Below are positions 1-8,158 of a stretch of 13,613 nt of DNA, piece by piece. The DNA comes from Anaerolineae bacterium. GTDB lineage: Bacteria > Chloroflexota > Anaerolineae > JAFGEY01. The number at the start of each line of letters is the position of its first letter. Positions within the stretch are counted from its first letter, which is position 1. Under the pieces are notes generated by a model. The model ran no database searches. It saw only the letters and a list, made by a program, of their open reading frames with translations, and was not told the DNA's origin. Location: positions 1-13,613 of the forward strand of contig JAFGEY010000043.1 in assembly GCA_016931365.1 (NCBI GenBank). Reading direction: 5' to 3'. The position numbers and the translations under genes are program-made.

Positions 1-1498
1 ACACTTTGTTCAGCACCGCACCCAAGATTCTGGCATCCGCATTGTGCAGCACCTCTACGGCCCGCAGCGCAGCCTCTTGCCGGGTGGCGCGACTGTCGAC
101 CACCAAAACGACCCCGTCCATCCGCGCGGCCAGGACCATGGCATCCGCGTAGGCCAAGACCGGCGGCACGTCAAACAGCACCACGTCGGCAAAAGATTGA
201 AATTCTTCGATCAAGCGCGCCATAGGCTGTGACCCTAACAATTCAGATGGGTTTGGAGGGAGCGGCCCGCTGGGAAGCACATAGAGGTTGGGTGTGTCAA
301 CGTCAACCACACAGTGCTCTAGTTCTGCCTCATTCAATAACAGCAAAGTGAGCCCTGTGCTGTTGGGCACGCCAAAGATCTGATGCAAGTGTGAGCACCG
401 CAAATCAGCATCTACCAGAAGGGTCTTGCGGCCGTTCTGCGCCATCGCTATGCCCAAGCGGGCGATGACGTTGGTCTTGCCATCTCCGGGACCAGGGCTG
501 GTGACCAAAAGTGTATGGATGGCGCTTTCTATACTGGCAAAGTGGACGTTGGTGCGCAGGATGCGAAAAGCTTCTGCGCTGGGCCATTCCGCATCTTTAA
601 TAGCGGCATGATGGTCTCGTCCCCAGGCTTTGACAAACGGTATCGCCCCCAGGCTGGGCAAGGCGAGGGTGTCGCGCATTTCCTCGGTGGTTTCAAAAGT
701 GTTTCTGAGATACTCTAGTAAAAAGGCCACGACGCAGGCGATGGCACAGCCACTGAACGCTGCGATTGCCGTGGTGAAGAGCTTGCGTGGCGCAACCGGC
801 ACGGTGGGCGGTTCGGCCGATTCCACGATGACAATGTCCAACAAGCGCGATTTCATCGACCGAATGTTAAAGTATCCCGACAAGAGATTGGCCAAAGTTC
901 CTCGTTGCTGAACCTGGCTTTGCTGTAGCTCCCTCAGCTCTTCTTGCGTCAACAGGCCCGGGGATGCGCGCAACTGTTCTATCTCGGTTTCGGTTTTGTC
1001 AATCGCCTGTTCCAACTCGCGTATCTGTTCGGCAAGGATTTGTTCATAGCGCTCAACCTCTTGGAATTGTTGTTCCGAAGAAAGTTGAAGCAGAAAGGTC
1101 AGCGCGATCTCGTTGGCGATATCCGCCGCGCGCTGTGGGTTATTATCCGTGACTTTCAGTTCGAGCAAACGTGTGTCCTGTATAACACTTACGTCAATAT
1201 GTTCTGCTAGACGTTTAGACGAATAGGGCAAGTTCAGCCTGGTGATGACCGTCTCTAGCACCGGCCGCGTCTTTAATAGTTCCCGGTAGGATTCAATGAC
1301 CTGCTGGCCACCGAGTAAGGAGGAATAGTCGACGATGCCCGTGTCGGTCAACTGGTTTGACATAAGCTTGACTTTGGCCTCGTAGACGGGCGACATGGTG
1401 CTCGTGACGACCCAGCTCGCCACACCTGCGATCAGCGTGCAGAGTAGAATCAACCACCACCATTTCCATAACGTCTGCAAGTATTCTCTAATTTCCAT
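1..1498 (-). CDS. Wzz chain-length determinant fused to BY-type tyrosine autokinase (partial, C-terminus off window)
   Basis: The ORF starts with ATG at 1498-1496, preceded by AGGA with 8 bases of spacing, and stays open for 499 codons to the left edge, so the C-terminus is missing. Residues 1-35 hold a membrane segment after a Trp-rich stretch (WKWWWL). Residues about 40-225 form a Wzz-like extracytoplasmic region with a coiled coil. A Pro-rich stretch (AEPPTVPVAPRK, about 224-236) precedes a second membrane segment (about 237-260), as in Wzz proteins. The cytoplasmic kinase domain follows, with Walker A SPGPGDGKT at 334-342, Walker A' LLVDADLR, the PPNPSELL motif and Walker B LFDVPPV. By family knowledge this protein controls polysaccharide chain length and export through autophosphorylation of a C-terminal Tyr cluster, which would lie beyond the edge. 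It lies 42 bases downstream of the adaptor gene, probably in one operon. The assignment is firm; the polysaccharide is unknown. Confidence 0.93.
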   Translation of the reverse strand, partial: MEIREYLQTLWKWWWLILLCTLIAGVASWVVTSTMSPVYEAKVKLMSNQLTDTGIVDYSSLLGGQQVIESYRELLKTRPVLETVITRLNLPYSSKRLAEHIDVSVIQDTRLLELKVTDNNPQRAADIANEIALTFLLQLSSEQQFQEVERYEQILAEQIRELEQAIDKTETEIEQLRASPGLLTQEELRELQQSQVQQRGTLANLLSGYFNIRSMKSRLLDIVIVESAEPPTVPVAPRKLFTTAIAAFSGCAIACVVAFLLEYLRNTFETTEEMRDTLALPSLGAIPFVKAWGRDHHAAIKDAEWPSAEAFRILRTNVHFASIESAIHTLLVTSPGPGDGKTNVIARLGIAMAQNGRKTLLVDADLRCSHLHQIFGVPNSTGLTLLLLNEAELEHCVVDVDTPNLYVLPSGPLPPNPSELLGSQPMARLIEEFQSFADVVLFDVPPVLAYADAMVLAARMDGVVLVVDSRATRQEAALRAVEVLHNADARILGAVLNKV

Positions 1499-1540
1499 TT
1501 ACTTGTTCCTGTTAACTTGATCCAGGGCAAACGCGCCCTT

Positions 1541-2965
1541 TTACGGCGCGAGCACCGTCTGACCCTCTTCAAGCCCCGTTAATAGCTCCACGCGCTCCTG
1601 CCCCTCGAGACCCAACTCTACCACTGTGCGGCGCTGGCGTTCGCCATCCTGCGCAATTACAAACTTGCTGTCTTGGTAAGTGCCGATGGCGGCCGGCGGG
1701 AGCCAGAGCACATCGTCCTTGGCCTCCAGGATGATGGTCACGTGAACCAGGTCGCCCAGGTTCAACTTGCTGGTGTCTCCCTTTAAACCGATGCGGAGGA
1801 AATGATCAGCCGCTGCTTGGGCCTCGCTATCTGTGCGATCAGCCAAGCTGTAGGTAAAAGGCAGACGGCGGACAGTGCCAGACCAAGTTTGAGCGGGATC
1901 GTTGCCGAGAACAATGTCGGCCGCTTGTCCCTCGGTGATCTCTTGGCGCTGCTCGCTGGAAAGATCGGCCCGTACCTCAATGTCTGTAGGGTCGGCAATG
2001 ACAATGACGGTCCTGAATGCCTCCACTGGTTGTCCCGGCTGCAGGGCCAGGGAGACAACCGCCCCGGTTGCTGGGGCGACGATTTGTGCGTTGGAAAGCT
2101 GGCCCTGCAGCCTCTCCAGATTCAACTGTGCCGTTTCCACGTCGTTGACCAGTGCCGGGTCAACGGACGAGTCTTTTAACCAATCCAGTGCCTGTTGTGC
2201 ACGCTGTACCTCAAGTGTCAAAAGCGGGTCTATGCCCTTTTTTAATCGTGCCAATTCCCCCTCGGCTATCTGCACGGTCGTTCTTTGCATAGCGATTTCG
2301 CGCTGATAGCCATTGCGCTCAGCGACGGCCTGATCATATTGGGCTTGCGCAACTTCTATTTCCGCTTGCTGTCCCCCGCTTTGCGCCTGTTCCAGGCCGA
2401 CCCGGGCGCGGACAATGTCCGCGCTAAAAGTGGTTTGAAGAATCTGCATGCGGCTCAATTCTTCCTGGACCAAAGTGAGCGCCAGCTCGCCCTGAGCGAT
2501 GGTATGGGTGTTGGCATCTTGCGCCTGGTCCAGGCGGGTCTGGGCCATTTTTAAATCTAGCTCTGCTAAGGCAATCTCTTGCTCTAGCGCCTTTTCTGCT
2601 TCGGACCGCAACAGCTGCGCCGCTTTGAGTGCTATCTCGGCCTGGGCGATCTGATTCAATAGGTCGTCGGCTTCCAACTCGGCCAGCAGTTCACCTGTCT
2701 CGACCCGCTCCCCTTGTCTGGCGTGTACCTGCTTGACATGACCACTGGATTTAAAGTAGAGTGGCACGTCCTCAATTGGCGCAATTCGACCACTGAACTC
2801 GAGTTTCCTGACTACTTTACCGCGCTGCACGACAAAAGTTGGCCCAGTCGATTCCAGAGTAGAATGAGAAGTATCGGCTGTAGAAACAACCTCAGCGTGG
2901 CTACAACTTGTAGACATCAAGACCGTACAGAGCAAAAGCACTATTTTGCTAAAATACCAAAGCAT
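1541..2965 (-). CDS. HlyD/RND-type periplasmic adaptor (membrane fusion) protein, lipoprotein-like
   Basis: This 474-residue protein begins with a hydrophobic signal peptide (about 5-18) ending in STSC. Cys21 could be lipidated, though the lipobox lacks the usual Leu at -3. Residues about 50-100 form the first half of a biotinyl/lipoyl-like barrel (SGHVKQVHARQGERV). A very long Ala/Gln/Glu-rich coiled coil spans about 103-292. The second lipoyl half follows (IVAPATGAVVSLALQPGQPV, 295-314), then a beta-barrel and membrane-proximal domain, ending LLTGLEEGQTVLAP. This is the order of a membrane fusion protein that links an inner-membrane transporter to the exterior. Start codon ATG at 2965 is supported by GAGGG at 2979-2975 with 9 bases of spacing. 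The only visible partner is the downstream Wzz/kinase gene, suggesting a role in exopolysaccharide or peptide export. No transporter ATPase or RND pump is in view, so the substrate is unknown. Confidence 0.88.
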   Translation of the reverse strand: MLWYFSKIVLLLCTVLMSTSCSHAEVVSTADTSHSTLESTGPTFVVQRGKVVRKLEFSGRIAPIEDVPLYFKSSGHVKQVHARQGERVETGELLAELEADDLLNQIAQAEIALKAAQLLRSEAEKALEQEIALAELDLKMAQTRLDQAQDANTHTIAQGELALTLVQEELSRMQILQTTFSADIVRARVGLEQAQSGGQQAEIEVAQAQYDQAVAERNGYQREIAMQRTTVQIAEGELARLKKGIDPLLTLEVQRAQQALDWLKDSSVDPALVNDVETAQLNLERLQGQLSNAQIVAPATGAVVSLALQPGQPVEAFRTVIVIADPTDIEVRADLSSEQRQEITEGQAADIVLGNDPAQTWSGTVRRLPFTYSLADRTDSEAQAAADHFLRIGLKGDTSKLNLGDLVHVTIILEAKDDVLWLPPAAIGTYQDSKFVIAQDGERQRRTVVELGLEGQERVELLTGLEEGQTVLAP

Positions 2966-3073
2966 CGCAATTTACCCTCACTACTTGTACCCTAGTGTGC
3001 TTGAGAGTCTCTCCATAGAAACATAGCCTTGCACATTTACTAATCCTCTTTCGCTATGCGCTCAACCATTTGC

Positions 3074-3104
3074 TCTATAATTCTATCGAGTATGCACATG
3101 TCAA
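3074..3104 (-). promoter_or_regulatory. Candidate promoter for the adaptor/kinase operon
   Basis: On the minus strand a perfect -35 hexamer TTGACA lies at 3104-3099. The best -10 is TATAGA at 3079-3074 with a long 19-base spacer; at the ideal 17-base spacing the hexamer is only ATTATA. It lies about 110 bases upstream of the adaptor start at 2965. It is the best match seen there but is weak by the -10 criterion. Confidence 0.27.
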
Positions 3105-3415
3105 TTTGTTGTCAGGTTTGTCGATTCGGGCATTTTTTCAACGAAACGACCTATTGGCACATGACAACTAGATAACAAAGCAGCACAACTGTAGTACAAT
3201 ATGGGTTAACGTCTAATCTGGGTTGTTCTATAAAGGTGCGATAAATATCTGTGGGGGGCTTGTGCGCAGTAGTGTTGGATACTTGTTGCGAACACGGCTC
3301 AGCCAATTTTTATAGGAGGATGATGAGGAGGGCGTTGAAATGTAAACAGTTTAGCAGTCCGGGCAAGAAATAGACTTGACATTTACAGCTTAATTTAAAA
3401 TGGTTAGAGCGCGGT

Positions 3416-3443
3416 TTGAAATTCGTAAGAAATACATTAAAAT
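3416..3443 (+). promoter_or_regulatory. Candidate sigma-70-type promoter reading toward the 3549 hairpin
   Basis: TTGAAA at 3416-3421 and TAAAAT at 3438-3443 are separated by 16 bases, each matching five of six consensus positions. It reads rightward on the plus strand, where no gene follows before the terminator hairpin at 3549-3579. AT-rich spacers produce such matches by chance, so confidence is limited. Confidence 0.33.
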
Positions 3444-3449
3444 TAAGGG

Positions 3450-3584
3450 GATCGGTAGACTAAAATTAGTGCTCATAAAGGGTGCGACGGGATAAAAAGT
3501 GGCGAGTTTGTATTGATTCAACGGAATTGGGAAAAAGGCAGTATCGACAAAGACGCCCTTGCTTGGCAAGGGCGTCTTTCAAAA
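3450..3584 (+). ncRNA. Possible small intergenic RNA (promoter to terminator, about 130 nt)
   Basis: If the promoter-like element at 3416-3443 is used, transcription would begin near 3450 and run into the perfect hairpin at 3549-3579, giving an RNA of about 130 bases. No ORF with a credible ribosome site lies within it and I recognise no known RNA family. The far end is convergent with the NAD-synthetase-like gene, so the RNA could pair with the 3' end of that operon's message. The existence of the transcript is inferred only from the promoter and terminator arrangement. Confidence 0.2.
3549..3579. terminator. Perfect 14-bp stem-loop, intrinsic terminator at the end of the amide cassette
   Basis: AAAGACGCCCTTGC (3549-3562), loop TTG, and its exact reverse complement (3566-3579). 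The stem starts only 6 bases past the stop codon of the minus-strand NAD-synthetase-like gene (3586). The outer AAA/TTT pairs give a short U run on either strand, so it may work in both directions. The U tract is short beyond the stem. Confidence 0.75.
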
Positions 3585-3585
3585 G

Positions 3586-4584
3586 TCACGCGTAAAGTTC
3601 CGGATCCATCCCCAACGGCGGCATGCGCAAATATGTTGTCGTGCGCTGTTTGCGCGACAGGTCATCAAAGACCCGTTGCACCTGTTCCTCCGTCAAATCC
3701 ATCTCCCGGGCCACCACGTCTCGGGGCACGTCGTGTTCCAAGGCATACCACAACAGATCCATCACTTTAAAAGGCAGACGGAAAAAGAACTCTTCCTGAG
3801 TGCTGCCGGCGCTATACGTGTCCGAGGTCGGCGGTCGGGTGCGAATTTCCTCGGGAATGTCCAAATACTCGGCCAGTTGGTAGACCTGCGTTTTGTAGAG
3901 GTGACCGATGGGCTTGACATCCATCGCGCCGTCACCGTATTTGACAAAAAATCCCTGGTCGTGCTCGTTCTTTTGCGGGGTGCCGATCACGGCATAATCG
4001 TGCAGCTCGGCGTGATAATACAGCATCGCCGCGCGACTGCGCTGCTTAAAGTTCGAGGCCGCTACAATCTGGCGTAATTGAGCCGGCCGCAACCGTCTGG
4101 TCTTTTCCTCACCCTCGGGACTGATGATGGTCACCCGAAAGACATTCAACGTGTCCCTGTCCAACAAGTCTGGGGGCAGCGTAATCTTGAGCTTGTAGGT
4201 ACTGTCATACTCGGAAAAGACAGCGCGCACCGCATCATCCCGCCGGCGGTAACAGCCAAAGCCGATCAATGGCCCGGTCATGTCCTCGACGATGGGCGTC
4301 ACGCCGAACTGGCGACACACCTGGCGCGCCAGGCGCGCGCTGGCGGGGCTCGACTCCATCTCGGGCAGCAACAGTGTGACCAATCGCTGAGGACCCAAAG
4401 CCCGCACAGCAAGCGCCAAGACCACTGCCGAATCTACACCGCCGCTTACGCCCAGCACACCGCCCTTGCGCTTGAGCTGGTCAAACACGTCGTGGCGCAA
4501 CTTTTCCACGATGCGCACTACTTCACGCTCAAGATCCAACTTGAGCACGTCTCGATGAAAAACGGTCTTGGATTCAGAGATCAT
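3586..4584 (-). CDS. NAD-synthetase-like (NadE-family) ATP pyrophosphatase, divergent
   Basis: This 332-residue protein has the N-type ATP pyrophosphatase loop SGGVDS at 47-52, LPEMESSP at about 74-80, and a second NadE hallmark (GTPQKNEHDQGFF at 201-213, then YGDGAMDVKPIGHLYKTQV at 216-234). NadE proteins use ATP to adenylate a carboxylate and convert it to an amide with ammonia; true NadE makes NAD from deamido-NAD. Two features set this one apart. Residues about 105-175 form an insertion relative to short ammonia-dependent NadE. After PPTSDTYSAG (251-260) the usual NadE acidic motif is replaced by TQEEFFFRLPF. It is the last gene of a four-gene operon, 18 bases after the amidotransferase, and is followed directly by a terminator. 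I infer a specialised amide- or adenylate-forming role rather than housekeeping NAD synthesis, though the latter is not excluded. Confidence 0.82.
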   Translation of the reverse strand: MISESKTVFHRDVLKLDLEREVVRIVEKLRHDVFDQLKRKGGVLGVSGGVDSAVVLALAVRALGPQRLVTLLLPEMESSPASARLARQVCRQFGVTPIVEDMTGPLIGFGCYRRRDDAVRAVFSEYDSTYKLKITLPPDLLDRDTLNVFRVTIISPEGEEKTRRLRPAQLRQIVAASNFKQRSRAAMLYYHAELHDYAVIGTPQKNEHDQGFFVKYGDGAMDVKPIGHLYKTQVYQLAEYLDIPEEIRTRPPTSDTYSAGSTQEEFFFRLPFKVMDLLWYALEHDVPRDVVAREMDLTEEQVQRVFDDLSRKQRTTTYLRMPPLGMDPELYA

Positions 4585-4602
4585 AAGGTTCGCCTTTGCA
4601 CG

Positions 4603-6597
4603 CTAGCGGCGCAGGACCCACTTGACGTCGTCTCGTTCGTTTAGCGCCGGTCCAGGTTGATAATCGGTCACAAACTGCCGATGAACCAGTTGCGTCGAGA
4701 GGATGCCCGCCAGCGCCATGTCATCGGTCTCGCCCAACTCGCCCCAACGGCTGATCTTTTTCACCAGGTTGGCGACCGCAGCGGGGTCAAAATAGCCGGC
4801 TGCCGCGATCTGACCCGGTGACAACAGCTCTGCCACCCACTCTAGCGGTTCTCCTGCGGGGAAAAAGCTGCGATGAATTGGCGCGCGATAAGGTCGCTTG
4901 GGGCGATGCCAAATCGCTTCCGGCAAGAGATCACGCACAGCTTGTTTCAATATATGCTTCTCGTCCAGGCCTCGCAGCTTGTAATGGGGCGGCAACTGGT
5001 TACAAAACGCTACCACGCGATGGTCCAAAAACGGAAAGCGCCCCTCGACCGAGTGCGCCATCGCCACGCGATCGCCCTGGGAGGAAAGCAAATATTCGGC
5101 CATAAAGATCGTAATCTCCAAATACTGAGCACGGGCCAGCGGTGTCCAGCGCGCAAATTCCTCCGGAAAGATCAACGCGTCCGCGCCCGCCGGGGCATCG
5201 ACCAACCTGGCCTTCATGTCCTTGGAAAAGAGGCGCTTGGTGCGGCTGGTGTTGCACCAGCGGATCGCGTGAGAATAATCCGCCGCCGCCACGTCCACCA
5301 ACCCCTGGCCAAAGAACTTGACCATAAAGGCGTCAGCGCGTCCCTCCAGCCCGCTGATGTAAGGGTAGAGCTTTTTCAAAAGCATCGGACGCCAAGTCGA
5401 CTGGGGCTCGCGCGCCCAAAAACGCCGGATCTTGGCCTCTTTGAAGATATTATAGCCCGCCAAAAATTCGTCCGCCCCCTCGCCGGTGAGCACGACCTTA
5501 AAGTGGTGATCGTGCACCAAACGTGACAACAAGTACATCGGCGCCGGTGAGGTGCGCATTATCGGCACTTCGGTGTGCCAGATGACCTCGGGAAAGACGC
5601 GACCAATGTCGGCGTGGGTACAAGTGATCAGATGATGCCGGGTGCCCAAGTGCTTGGCCATCTGCCTCTGAAAGACGCTCTCGTCAAACGCCTCGTCTGT
5701 AAAAGCGATGGAAAAGGTCTCTAGCTGATTGTGGGCGTGGTGATGAATGAGCGTGGTGATCGTCGACGAGTCCAGCCCGCCGCTCAGATAAGCGCCTACC
5801 GGCACATCGGCCCGCAAGCGGATTTGGGTAGCCTCCACCAAGTGCGTCTTGAGCTGTTGGGCACACTCTTGCAACGAACGATCGGGCGCCGCGCCATCAC
5901 GTTCAACGTCCTCGGGAAAGGATAACGCCCAGTAACGCCGGATGCACATCTCATCGTCCGGGCCGACGAGCATCCAATGCCCCGGCGGCAGCGTCCGCAC
6001 ACCCTCAAAAGCAGTGCGCGGCGACAGCGGGCTCCAAAACGTCAAAATCTCGTCCAGGGCAACCGGGTCCAACGCGGCAGGCACCCGGGGGTCGGCCAAC
6101 AGCGCCTTGATCTCTGAGGCAAAGATCAACGCCCCGGCCTGGACGGTATAATACAGAGGGCGGATGCCTAACCGGTCACGCGCAATGAACAAGCTATGCG
6201 CCCGCTCATCCCAAATCGCAAATGCGAACTGGCCGTTCAAGTACTCCAGGCAGGCCGGACCGTACCGTTCATAGAGCTGCACGACGACTTGGACGTCCGA
6301 TGCGGTCGTAAAGCGGTGCCCTTGCGCTTCAAGCGCCGCTCTCAGCTCGATATAGTTAAAGATTTCGCCGTTACACACGATCCACAGCGTGCCGTCCGAG
6401 TTGCTGATGGGCTGCTGCCCCCCACTCAGGTCGATGATGCTCAAGCGGGCATTGCCCAACCCAACGGCGTTCTGATAAACATAGATGCCATACTGCTCCG
6501 GCCCTCGGTGACGCAGGGTGCCAAGCATACGCTGCAAGAGCGCGGGGTCAATCACGCCATCTCGGGTCAAGTTTAACGTGCCAACGATGCCACACAT
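4603..6597 (-). CDS. Asparagine synthetase B-like glutamine-dependent amidotransferase
   Basis: This 664-residue protein starts MCGIVG, so Cys2 becomes the N-terminal nucleophile of a class II glutaminase domain (about 2-215). That domain carries RHRGPE (29-34), Arg51, NGEIFN (77-81 region) and Asp101, all expected for glutamine binding. The synthetase domain follows with PP-loop SGGLDSS at 272-278, LTGEGADEFLAGY and the C-terminal LP..I..RPKRPYRAP stretch. The family moves ammonia from glutamine to an adenylated carboxylate. At about 110 residues longer than E. coli AsnB, it matches the long subgroup found in polysaccharide and secondary-metabolite clusters. The start is fixed by the catalytic Cys and by AGGA 4 bases upstream. 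It sits 27 bases after the acyl ligase and 18 before the NadE-like gene. The natural acceptor is probably not aspartate but an ACP-linked or polymer-linked acid; that is inference. Confidence 0.9.
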   Translation of the reverse strand: MCGIVGTLNLTRDGVIDPALLQRMLGTLRHRGPEQYGIYVYQNAVGLGNARLSIIDLSGGQQPISNSDGTLWIVCNGEIFNYIELRAALEAQGHRFTTASDVQVVVQLYERYGPACLEYLNGQFAFAIWDERAHSLFIARDRLGIRPLYYTVQAGALIFASEIKALLADPRVPAALDPVALDEILTFWSPLSPRTAFEGVRTLPPGHWMLVGPDDEMCIRRYWALSFPEDVERDGAAPDRSLQECAQQLKTHLVEATQIRLRADVPVGAYLSGGLDSSTITTLIHHHAHNQLETFSIAFTDEAFDESVFQRQMAKHLGTRHHLITCTHADIGRVFPEVIWHTEVPIMRTSPAPMYLLSRLVHDHHFKVVLTGEGADEFLAGYNIFKEAKIRRFWAREPQSTWRPMLLKKLYPYISGLEGRADAFMVKFFGQGLVDVAAADYSHAIRWCNTSRTKRLFSKDMKARLVDAPAGADALIFPEEFARWTPLARAQYLEITIFMAEYLLSSQGDRVAMAHSVEGRFPFLDHRVVAFCNQLPPHYKLRGLDEKHILKQAVRDLLPEAIWHRPKRPYRAPIHRSFFPAGEPLEWVAELLSPGQIAAAGYFDPAAVANLVKKISRWGELGETDDMALAGILSTQLVHRQFVTDYQPGPALNERDDVKWVLRR

Positions 6598-6624
6598 CTC
6601 TTCCTGGACACTCCCCGCGCTGGC

Positions 6625-8157
6625 TCAAAGCAGCGCCGTCTTTTTGATCTTGCCGCTGCTCGTCTTGGGCAACGCATCGCGAAATTCGACGCTTTGCGGC
6701 ACCATAAAATCTTCCAGGTGCTGACGGCAGTGGCGCAAAACGTCCTTGTCGCTCACACCGGCCCCTTTCACCACCACAAAGGCCTTGATCGCTTCACCCA
6801 ACAAGGGATCGGGCACGCCAATGACCGCCGCTTCCACCACCCCCGGCATCTTGTACAGCACGTTCTCTATCTCTTTGGGAGCCACCTTTTCTCCACGGCT
6901 CTTGATAATGTCATCTTTGCGCCCCACAAAGTAGAGATACCCGTCCTCGTCCATGCGGAACAGATCGCCACTGCAACACACCCATTCGCCGGGTAGTGGG
7001 CCGGGGCGGTAACGTGCGGCGGTGGCTTGGGGTGCCTGCCAGTAGCCGCGCATCACGTGCCCGCCACGGATGACCAACTCGCCGATTTGATGGGGGCCCA
7101 GCCGGTTGCCCTCTTCGTCCTCGATCCAGACCTGGGTGCCGGGGATGGCGAGGCCCACCGAGTCGGGGCGCGCGTCCAATTGATCAGGCGGCAAATACAG
7201 GGTGCGCTTGGTCTCTGTCAAGCCGTACATCGAGTACAGCGTCACCCAGGGAAACTTTTGACGGATTTGCTGAATGTGACTGGGCGGCAGCGCAGCGGCA
7301 GTGTTGGTGATGTAACGCAGCGCTTGCAAGTCATACTTTAGGTCCATTTGGAGCAAGATCGCAAAAACAGTAGGCACCCCAGGAAAACCGGTGACCCGTT
7401 CCTGCTCCATCCGTTTTAGCACCTGGGCCGGATACACAAAAGAGCGTTCCAGTACCAGGGTGCCACCAAACTTGAACACCATCAACAATTGGTACAGGCC
7501 ATAGTCAAAGGACATGGGCAACACGTTAATCACAATGTCTTCCGGCTGATTCTCCAGATAAGTGATGATAGAAGTAGCCGCAAAGACGACGTTGCTGTGG
7601 GCCGACATGACGCCCTTGGGCTCGCCGGTGCTGCCCGACGTGTAAATCAAGCAAGCCAGGTCGCGATCGATACATTGACGGGGAGGGCATGTGTCAGGAT
7701 AACCCGCCTGGAGGGCATCGAAAGCAAACACGCTCTCGTCTTCCTGGGCAGCCCGCGCTGCGCTTTGCTCGGTGAGAATGATGAGCTGCAAAGATCGCAT
7801 CTCAGCCCTTACAGCGTCGATGGCAGCAGCCTCCCGAGCACGCGTGACCAACGCCGTCGCGCGACAATTATTCACCAGATAGACCAGCTTGTCCGATTTG
7901 GTCGTGGCATTGACGATCACAAACACAGCGCTGGCCTTGAGCGTGGCGAAAATACTCACCACCAGCTCCACCGTGTTGGGCAAGAACAAGGCCACCCGGT
8001 CACCTGGATTTACACCTTGCGCACGCAGCGCATTGGCCATCCGGTTGGCCATACCATCGATCTCAGCATAGGTTAGCCGTCGTCCACCACACACGAGTGC
8101 GACTTTGTTTGGGGTACGTGCGGCACTGTGCTCCAAGAAATCATTAACCAGTTGCAT
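6625..8157 (-). CDS. AMP-forming acyl-CoA/acyl-ACP ligase (ANL superfamily)
   Basis: This 510-residue protein is a complete adenylating enzyme. It has the phosphate loop YTSGSTGEPKG (172-182), the adenylate motif YGLTE (311-315), SGD (396-398), the hinge GRKDDIIKSRGEKV (412-425) and the C-terminal catalytic lysine K503 in SSGKIKK. It should activate a carboxylic acid with ATP and transfer it to a thiol, most simply the phosphopantetheine arm of the ACP encoded just upstream. The stretches LPMSFDYGLYQLL (213-225) and TLYLPPDQLDARPDSVG (319-335) resemble, from memory, the acyl ligases associated with exosortase A/EPS loci. The ATG at 8157 lies one base after the ACP stop (TGA 8161-8159), with GAGGT inside the ACP gene as ribosome site, so translation is probably coupled. 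The acid substrate is unknown. Confidence 0.9.
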   Translation of the reverse strand: MQLVNDFLEHSAARTPNKVALVCGGRRLTYAEIDGMANRMANALRAQGVNPGDRVALFLPNTVELVVSIFATLKASAVFVIVNATTKSDKLVYLVNNCRATALVTRAREAAAIDAVRAEMRSLQLIILTEQSAARAAQEDESVFAFDALQAGYPDTCPPRQCIDRDLACLIYTSGSTGEPKGVMSAHSNVVFAATSIITYLENQPEDIVINVLPMSFDYGLYQLLMVFKFGGTLVLERSFVYPAQVLKRMEQERVTGFPGVPTVFAILLQMDLKYDLQALRYITNTAAALPPSHIQQIRQKFPWVTLYSMYGLTETKRTLYLPPDQLDARPDSVGLAIPGTQVWIEDEEGNRLGPHQIGELVIRGGHVMRGYWQAPQATAARYRPGPLPGEWVCCSGDLFRMDEDGYLYFVGRKDDIIKSRGEKVAPKEIENVLYKMPGVVEAAVIGVPDPLLGEAIKAFVVVKGAGVSDKDVLRHCRQHLEDFMVPQSVEFRDALPKTSSGKIKKTALL

Positions 8158-8158
8158 G

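Larger units (their letters stand above)
2966..3548. other. Long AT-rich intergenic spacer
   Basis: No convincing protein-coding gene was found here. The DNA is visibly AT-rich (about 32% GC around 3421-3480) compared with the flanking genes. It must hold the promoter of the adaptor/kinase operon on the minus strand. Two promoter-like elements are listed separately. A strong AGGAGG at 3314-3319 abuts two tandem ATG codons at 3320-3325 that open a 17-codon frame ending at TAG 3371-3373. It is Arg/Lys-rich, but the spacing to the first ATG is zero and I do not call it a gene. Confidence 0.6.

Noticed and set aside
3320..3373. Seventeen-codon ORF behind AGGAGG with tandem ATG codons
   Set aside because: The Shine-Dalgarno touches the first ATG and is only 3 bases from the second, the product is a short basic peptide with no recognisable signature, and there is no coupled downstream gene.
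3376..3401. TTGACA with TAAAAT as a second plus-strand promoter
   Set aside because: The -35 is perfect but the spacer is only 14 bases, too short for a standard promoter.
3513..3770. Plus-strand ORF crossing the terminator into the NadE-like gene
   Set aside because: It runs through a perfect terminator hairpin and overlaps a well-supported gene on the opposite strand; it is an antisense shadow.
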